DNA from: Terfezia claveryi
Lineage: Eukaryota > Ascomycota > Pezizomycetes > Pezizales > Pezizaceae
NCBI GenBank assembly: GCA_015179025.1
Contig: WHUX01000005.1
Coordinates: 847,926 to 911,925 of the forward strand
Direction: 5' to 3'
Length of the DNA: 64,000 nucleotides
Positions 57,100-64,000 of this stretch are shown here, piece after piece. A program made the translations under genes and the position numbers. The notes beneath the pieces were generated by a model. It was not told where the DNA came from and made no database searches. It saw only the letters and a program-made list of their open reading frames with translations. Each line of letters begins with the position of its first letter. Positions within the stretch are counted from its first letter, which is position 1.

Positions 57100-59560
57100 A
57101 GTCATAGTGCAGCCTGTCAAGAGGTATATGGGATAGTAGCATGCAGCATAATGCACATGGTCATAGTCAATGACATCAAAAGGTGGAGGGTCTTTAGCTT
57201 GGAGGTTGGTATAGAGTTTTTACTGACAAAGGTCTGGTCAATGAATACTATTCCTGAAGCACTACATGACTATTTTTTTTTCCATCAACTAATATAGTCA
57301 TGACTAATACCTAATATACAGTTAGCAAAGTCAATTCTACTAAAAAAAAGTTAAAAGAGGGATGAAAGAGAAAGTCCTCCTGATTCCCACTTCATCTGAT
57401 CATTCCACTCCACCTCTGCTACTAACCTTGAAAATTTGGCCATATATACTCAGAAGTTATAACCTTTCTATTTTAGTTCTCAGAGAGCACAAGTTGCTAT
57501 ATGCATGAGATCTGGGTCTCTAAAAGTGTAGTTGAGGATTGTGAATAAAGTAGTGATATCAGAGAGGTTGAAGCAGTCATCAAGCATATAGGGTTAGACC
57601 TAGTCCAAAGCTATACCCTTCAGTAGGCTATATATATAGGCTAATCATTATTGAATAGTAAAGAACTTTGTAGCATTCTTATTTACTTTGATCTTAATGG
57701 AATTTTCCAGGCTTTCAGGCAAGTTCTATTACTATTAAACTTTTATAGGGTGGGGAGATCTTGGGTTTTAGGTGTCTGGGATGCTTAGGATACTAGGGCT
57801 GTTTGGAATCCTATCATGTCCATTACCCTATTTAGGGTTTAAATGGTTCTTCTTTTACTGACTAAGTTGTTTTGAGCAGTTACAAGGTTGTTTTAGTTGG
57901 AGGCAAAGTCAGCCTAGCATGAGAAAAGGTCTTCGGTAAGTATTATAACTTTGTTATTAGCTCTAGTCTGTTTTTGTTGTCCTTCATGTATGGCTGATTC
58001 TAGCCATTGACTTAATGCATTTGTGGCAAGGTAGAGATATCAATAATAGTCTAGTAATAGCTACCGAAGTTAGCCTAGTTATAGAGATAAGCAGGGCTTG
58101 CCAGGCCTGAAATCTGGCTATAAGTATAGAAGTGGTATCTTGGGTAGACATTGAGTATACTAGTTGATCAGAGAGAACCAATATAGTGTAACGTGGGTGC
58201 AGGAGTGGGTAAGGTAACTAAGGAGTATACCAGGGCAAAAGCAGGGCTATAGTAATATATATGTAAGAATACTATATATATGACTAGGGGAAGGCTAGAA
58301 TGGAGAACAAAAGTAAGAAGTAAGAGATACATAGAAGTGGTTGCTACATATGTCAGAAGGAGGCAGCTATGTTGTAGAGCTGTTCACGAGACAAGGAAGT
58401 ATATAAGAGAGGTGCATAAGTACTGGAAGAAGCAAGATCCTGTATTAGGTATACAAGATATTAGATAGGAATCTAAGAATAGTATGAAGGATAAGGAATA
58501 TATATATATAATTTTGAGATAGGGCAATAGAAAGCATAAACTTTCTGAGATCCCTATCTCGGGAGCCAAACAGGATAGTAATAACCTATTACCTATGATC
58601 ATAAGTAATAATAATAACAACTAAGTATACCATTATGACAATAATAAATAATTATCAAGCAAGTTCTAGCAAGTCTCCTATTATAATATATTCTTATTTT
58701 CCTATAGAAAAAGTTGTTAGGGTAGAGCTTAATTAAGGTTCTTTATATTAATTGCTTTATTGAAGAGATCTAGTCTCTGGCTTATAACTATAAATTGCTA
58801 GATGTTCTCATATTTTGTAGCTGTAGTTTTCACTTTTCTTTAAAAACATACCTCTCAAGATAGCTCAGTATTCTTATAAAGAAGATACTAAATTAGGAAA
58901 TCAGCTCCCAATACTACTACTACTCTTTTCTCCTTCTTCTTCTCCTCCAACTTTGCTTTTTTCAACTTCTCACTCTTGTCTGATACTACTATCTATAATA
59001 GTACTTCTAATTTTAGAGTTCTTTGCTATAATGATCTACTTAAGCCTCAATCTAAAAATATGAGTGTTTCTTCATATATTTATATTCTGATATCCTATCG
59101 ACTCTAGATATTTGAACCTAATTTTAAAGCTTCATGTCCTGATCATCTGTTTAAGCTGGTAGTAAAATTGGCTAATAGCTACAAAATAGGTGAAATTCAC
59201 TAATCATAACTGTCTGCCTTTGTGTAATTGTAGCAGGTCTTATAGTTGGTGTCAGTATCTATACAAGTAACATATTGGAATATATCCTTTCCTGTCCCAT
59301 CTCATTTAGAGAAGATCTCCAATTATACTGGTAGATAGGGGGAAGGGTTGAGAACAGGCTCATAGCAGAGAAGGCTACTAAGAAGAAGGCTATGGTTAGG
59401 AGGAAGTAGCTTAATTACGGGAGTGAAAATTAATACATGAGGAAGAGTGGTTGTACAGTTTATAGTTGCTTTAACGGTTTGTGTTGTTATGTTTACTTAC
59501 TATTTGGCTGATTTTTTTTAAACCTCTCCATATTTTTTTGCTGCACTTTATTTTCCGTAG
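57100..59560. other. AT-rich decayed DNA, no gene recognised
   Basis: Frames are short and full of TAA/TAG. No family could be recognised. Confidence 0.4.
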
Positions 59561-59979
59561 GTAGTTATTACTTCTATATGCACGTATACAGAGGGTTACA
59601 CCCTATAATATTTTTATCTTCTGACCCGAATTCTCATTCCACATATTCCAGGTCCCTACTTCTTCTGATTTCCACTTTCGAGTTGGGACTGCATCTTGGC
59701 CTTTGAGCTAATCTGATTGACAATATCATCTATCCTTTCTTACTTTAATTCTAGCTCTTTTTTCTCAGTATCTCTAAAATTAGTGTAAAGTAATTTAATA
59801 CCAGCCATCACTCCAATGATATTCAGGTCAGCCTTATACTTTAGGGCTACTAATTTCGCTGTCTTTCGATAGCTTTTGGTACCATTGTGTTACAGCTTAC
59901 CAAATATAGATCCAATATATATGTTGTGAGCGCTTAGGGATTCTGGAGATATGACAAATTCTCTTTTCTATTATCAGAT

Positions 59980-61313
59980 TCTTACCCTCTCTATCTGCCA
60001 TTGCCACAAATAAGTATTCATCTGTTGCTCTTTCTCATCCTCTATAGTCTTCTTTACTACTTCTACTATAGTTGTAGATATATTAACTATTCCTTTGGGG
60101 TTTGGTTCCAATACTAGACCTAGCTCTTCATCTGATACTAGTAGTTCAATATATGTTACTGTTTGGATACAGAAACCTTAATTGACTCTAGAGTTCAACA
60201 ACATTTCTCCCGGTTGATGATACTCAACTCTGGGTTGTTCTTGTTCTTGTCTATAGCCTTGAGGTTGATTCTGTGATCCATAGCCTTGCGGTTGACAAGC
60301 AGAGATAGGTTGATAACCTTGCAACCTATAGCCTTGTAGTTAATGAGGAGAGATAAGTTGTTTTATCTGATTTGGTAGATGACTTTGCAACATATAGTCT
60401 TGTAGTTGATGAGAAGGGATAGGTTGATTATTCTGATTTGATGAATAACTCTGCAACCTTTGAGCCCCAACCGAGCTTACAATAGGCTGATATCCTCATT
60501 TCTGCCTATCTGTTTGTATGATCTCATTCATTTCCTTTAGCATTTCCCTCAGCTTCTGGGAACTCTGTTTATAGTTTCCATCATCAACTCCATTTCAGTT
60601 TTAACTACTTCTTCCTTTTTCTCCTGTTGTTGATCGGCTTTCTCCTTTCGTCGGTCAAATCCGGTAGTTTTTGCATACACCCTGACTACTTCTGGGAAGG
60701 TATAATCTGCTTCAAAGTGGGAATCGATCACGAGTTTGAGAACATCGGCTACAAGTTCATCAATAAACTTAGTAGCTAATACTGAAGAATACTCGGCTTC
60801 TAGTATTGCAAATATCTTATTTGCCCTTTCAATATATTTCTCACTTGGAAGCGAACCTTGGACAGATTATTCAAATCCCAAATAGCCTGTGATTTTCTGC
60901 CCATTCATCGAGGTCGTCTACCAGACAAGTAAATCGTTGCGTCAGGACACTGGAGGAAATCTCGAATGTAGCCTTTTTATCTGCCTTTAGGGTCATCCAG
61001 AACTGTTTGGCTTTTCCGTCCAGATAGCTTTGGAGGGTCAACACTTTTGCTCTTTCTTTCATAGCCGGGTCCAAACCCATAAAGGAGAACCTTAAGAAGT
61101 CTATGAAATCTTCAATGCATACTGTGTCTCCTTCCCAACTGAACCGTTGAGGTCTAAATAGTAGTTGAAGATTGAAGACATTTCGAATTCGGATCGATGA
61201 GCTATTCCACTGTTTTGGCTGTTTCTCGGTGGAGATTGCTGTAGTATTTCAGATTGGAGAACAAATGTGGGACCTGTTGATAAGCGTGGGTTACACCATA
61301 TCAGTGCTCTCAC
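59980..61313 (-). pseudogene. LTR-retrotransposon gag relic
   Basis: On the minus strand RFSWEGDTVCIEDFIDFLRF, then SFMGLDPAMKERAKVLTLQS and YLDGKAKQFWMTLKADKKAT and SSVLTQRF form a capsid domain of the F-x-G...W/F-[FY]-..L type. After frameshifts a Gln-rich segment with repeated HQLQGY/QPQGYG motifs follows (60230-60480), then an ELLVSDEELGLVLEPNPKGI region. I saw no protease, RT or LTRs, so the element is truncated or its partner lies outside the window. Confidence 0.5.
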
Positions 61314-61345
61314 GTGCTAGTGGTGCACTCACTCACAGCACAATA

Positions 61346-62090
61346 CAGTAGAACTTCGTTACAAGCATGTCATCGGGCGGTCGAGCCCCATTCTTATAGC
61401 GAATATATGCTTATATCGACATGTGTAGTGAAATGAGGCTAAAAAAACATCCGAATACCCCCTAAACATCCCTCCAACCGCAGATACCCCCGACATCCTC
61501 TCCGATGACGCCTAAGCACTCCTTAATAGAGGAAATCCCAGAAACCCATGCTTCCTATGCCCAGCGAACTGCTTGTAGCAAAGATATAGTGCTATATGGA
61601 TCAACTGGCGAATCCATATTCCTTCCACTTGCTGAATGATATATCTTAACATCATTCGCCGGTAGTAGGCCTTCCAAGTGCGAATAATACCTTGATCCAT
61701 AGGTTAGAACCGAGATGTAGTCTTAGCTGGTAACCACAAGATAAAGACATGTGTACTCTTTCATCAATGTTGAATTATTCCATGCTGTTGCATTTGCACG
61801 GCAGATACAACCTAAAGCAGCCTTACTGATATTTTTAAATGCCCTAGGATTGACCGCTGTACCAATAAGCCATATTGGAAACTTATCACTCCCATCAGCA
61901 TTCCCACTCATATAGTGCCTCCTCCGCGAAGTGCTGCGGTAATTAGTATATTCCGAAATACGACATGAAACACTCCGCGGATTTCCCCCCTTCCACAACG
62001 TACACACAGGGCCTATAGTGGAGAATTCGATGGAGTATAAATTGGCTTTTAGCTAATATGCTCAGTATCTCAGTGATGTTAATACTGATA
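61346..62090 (-). mobile_element. pogo-like transposon remnant with DDE relic
   Basis: The end CAGTAGAACTTCGTTACAAG follows a TA dinucleotide (61344-61345), as in pogo/Tc1-mariner elements. The minus strand reads YMSGNADGSDKFPIWLIGTA, NPRAFKNIS, ANATAWNNSTLMKEY (61723-62007) and MDQGIIRTWKAYYRRMMLRY (61630-61700). These are the DDE-1 hallmarks: the N-A-D-G segment after the first Asp, and D-Q-G-I-I. Internal parts between them are missing and the second terminal repeat was not found, so it is truncated on the right. Confidence 0.7.
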
Positions 62091-62099
62091 GAGGGCAGT

Positions 62100-64000
62100 A
62101 CGCGGGATGGATGGGTCTCATGGCGAGTTCTACTACAAAGCGAACGACCTGACCTCGTTTATGTGTCCGCACATCCGCGCTTTCCCGTACCCCTACTGCA
62201 AGAGGGTGTCCGAGCTCCTTGTAAGAGTAGGTAAGTACAGATGTCGGTGGAAGAGAGGTGGATTGACTGCGATTATGCTGGTACTCCAATTGGTACTATC
62301 GCATAGTAGCCAACCAGGTAATGCAAAATCTCCGCCAATGGGTTACCCTCAACTGAACCGAATACAGTGGTAAGTCACCGTCCATTGTAATTGAGATTTC
62401 TTCAGGTTGAGACCCATCTTTAGTCATTTTTTTGCGATTCCTGTTTTAAGGAGTATTGAATTCTCCTCCCTGAACTGAATTTATTATTCTTCACTGCTTC
62501 AAAAAACAACTATCCAGCGCCAAGTGATGCCTCCTTAATTTAATTTCCCCTACTTATCATAGATAGTTATATACCATTAATAGCTATATAGCACATAATC
62601 CCCGTAAGGCGTAACAAATCACAACCGCCGATGCCCAACTGGAGGCCAGTGGATAGGTACCTATTATATTAAACTGTATAGATGCCAGTATAATAACCAA
62701 ATAATGTCCAACCACAAGCTGAAACCAAATCAATATACATTTAATAATGATCTGACACCCTTACCCTCTATTTTCTTTCCGCATTCTGGTGCCGTTTGCA
62801 CCACACCCCGCTGTACCATAACTGCCGACATCCTTTGTCGCAATAATGCCGTCACACAACGTCATAACAATTGACTCAGATGCAACTACCCCTGCGGCAG
62901 GGTGTACCGCGGCTAGTAAGCGGCATACCGAGATAACCGTATGTAAGGCGTTTAGTTAGACTTGGCCGGCTGAAAGCAAACACTGCTGCCATAATAATAC
63001 TGCTTGTCTTTGTTCCCACACTTACCGTAGAGACGCGAGTTACTCGCTAGCGTGATTTCAATAGCAAGAGTGTTATCTGTTGAGCTTAACTAAGGAACTT
63101 CACCAGAAGGATTAGTCTGGTTGGCACGGATGCGATCTGCCTCTCCAACACAGTAGCCACCAGGATTGGCCATAAGAATATATATTGGCACACTACCGGG
63201 TATGCAGCTCACATTAAAATTACGCTAGCGAATAACTCGTCTCTACGGTACATATCCTCTCGGATACACCTCAAATACCAATAACCTTTCTATTGGTCCT
63301 GGAACACAACAGCATGCAAGCGTGCTTGATGCACTGCAGAGCTGTTTCCAGGGCAACGTCATCGGATCGGCGGGGAATCTTCCAGCTGCCGCTGGGGCTA
63401 TACAATAATTATGAAAAAAAATTGTCCTTGTTTATATTTTTCCCTTCATAGAGAACCCAACAACGCTGTAGGTAATCAAATCCTGATTGTAGAATATTTC
63501 GATACATTGTTCTCTTTCTGTAGATCTTGCGTCACCACCAGCTGAGCTCGCCCTCTGGCTTTCCTTAGGAGAGTGAAATTATTACTGTAGCTTCTATTTC
63601 TGCCTCCTGCGAAACCATTCTCTTGTTCCACGCGCAGAATTAGCATTTCCCTTATTGTTCATGTTCCCACGAAGCTGAGAAATGCTGCAGTTGCACCATA
63701 TTGAAAATTCGTCCGGTAAGGTAAGACAGACACGCGACGTATCGAGCGCCTTTTGTTTTTCAGATATTTCTGGCACCCCAAAAAAGAAGCTATTTTTATT
63801 GAGCCTGCACGTGAACCCTGTTAGCCACATGCCATGTCTCTCGAATTTCAATGTATCGGCCCGTATCAATCAGAAATCCGAATCCAGAACTTTGTTTTAA
63901 GAAAAACATTATCATAAGTACATCGGCAGTCAGAATTAACAGGAAACAAAATACATGGGATATAGAGATGAGTCATATCTCTAGCCAATATTTTATATAG
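62100..64000. other. no gene recognised
   Basis: Base composition is less AT-rich than 55-60 kb. An exact TAGTCTGGTTGGCAC word is at 63113-63127 without a 9-bp duplication. The frames of 70-90 residues at 62107 and 63594 resemble no family and have no supporting splice structure. Confidence 0.4.

Noticed and set aside
3854..63127. Further TAGTCTGGTTGGCAC words at 3854, 5945, 24867, 52397 and 63113 as proven insertions
   Set aside because: None has a convincing 8-9-bp flanking duplication, so I list them as repeat words only.
63594..63869. 91-codon minus-strand frame near the right end
   Set aside because: No homology, no splice signals and ordinary composition; it could be chance.

Overview
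The window looks like repeat-dominated DNA of a filamentous ascomycete. The reasons are short spliceosomal introns of 40-64 bp with GTAAGT/GTATGT donors and CTAAC/CTGAC branch sites, Ty3/Gypsy chromoviruses, pogo/hAT/LINE relics, and C-to-T decay that resembles repeat-induced point mutation (RIP). A truffle-like member of the Pezizomycetes is my guess; nothing in the sequence proves the lineage.

Region by region. 1-11.6 kb is the only part with plausible host genes: a frameshifted PD-(D/E)XK-nuclease-like relic at the left edge, a six-exon gene of unknown function (3945-5808), a dead integrase-type transposon relic (6426-7270, minus), a LINE tail, and a small two-exon MADS-box-like gene (8817-9180). 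Around them lie many 10-52 bp insertions with TAGTCT...AGACTA-type ends and mostly 9-bp target duplications. 11632-24249 is a complete but decayed minus-strand Gypsy element (Gypsy-A, 457/458-bp LTRs, target duplication ACGTTA). A 3.2-kb giant palindrome (18545-21764, 8-bp duplication TCTTTAAT) has landed inside its gag-pol. 24.25-38.05 kb is AT-rich decayed sequence into which Gypsy-B (26887-36450, minus, 639-bp LTRs, duplication TGTAT) is inserted. 38057-55231 I interpret as one large hAT-type element (CCCATATG/CCCATATA flanks). Its minus-strand transposase is split by Gypsy-C (40900-46812, plus, 492-bp LTRs). 55.2-64 kb holds a decayed LINE, a 30-bp minisatellite, a retroelement gag relic and a pogo-like transposase relic.

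The most striking observation is inside the large hAT. Near its right end, on the plus strand, three exons (53832-53967, 54029-54253, 54318-54457) splice into a 166-residue histone-H3-like protein with a Lys/Pro-rich tail and a recognisable H3 fold. The only two breaks are nonsense codons explained by C-to-T change. Upstream lies a second plus-strand gene with a basic start, a possible HMG-like segment and a long acidic Glu/Asp tail. The element therefore seems to have carried chromatin-type cargo. Second in interest is the family of ultra-short insertions, supported by target duplications and by reciprocal empty sites in two paralogous repeats. Third is the palindrome, whose arms carry 23-bp tandem repeats like a Foldback element and whose termini resemble those of the large hAT.

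Almost everything from 11.6 kb onwards is pseudogenic. Premature stops are nearly always CAA/CAG/CGA or TGG changed by a single transition, and LTR pairs differ almost only by transitions.
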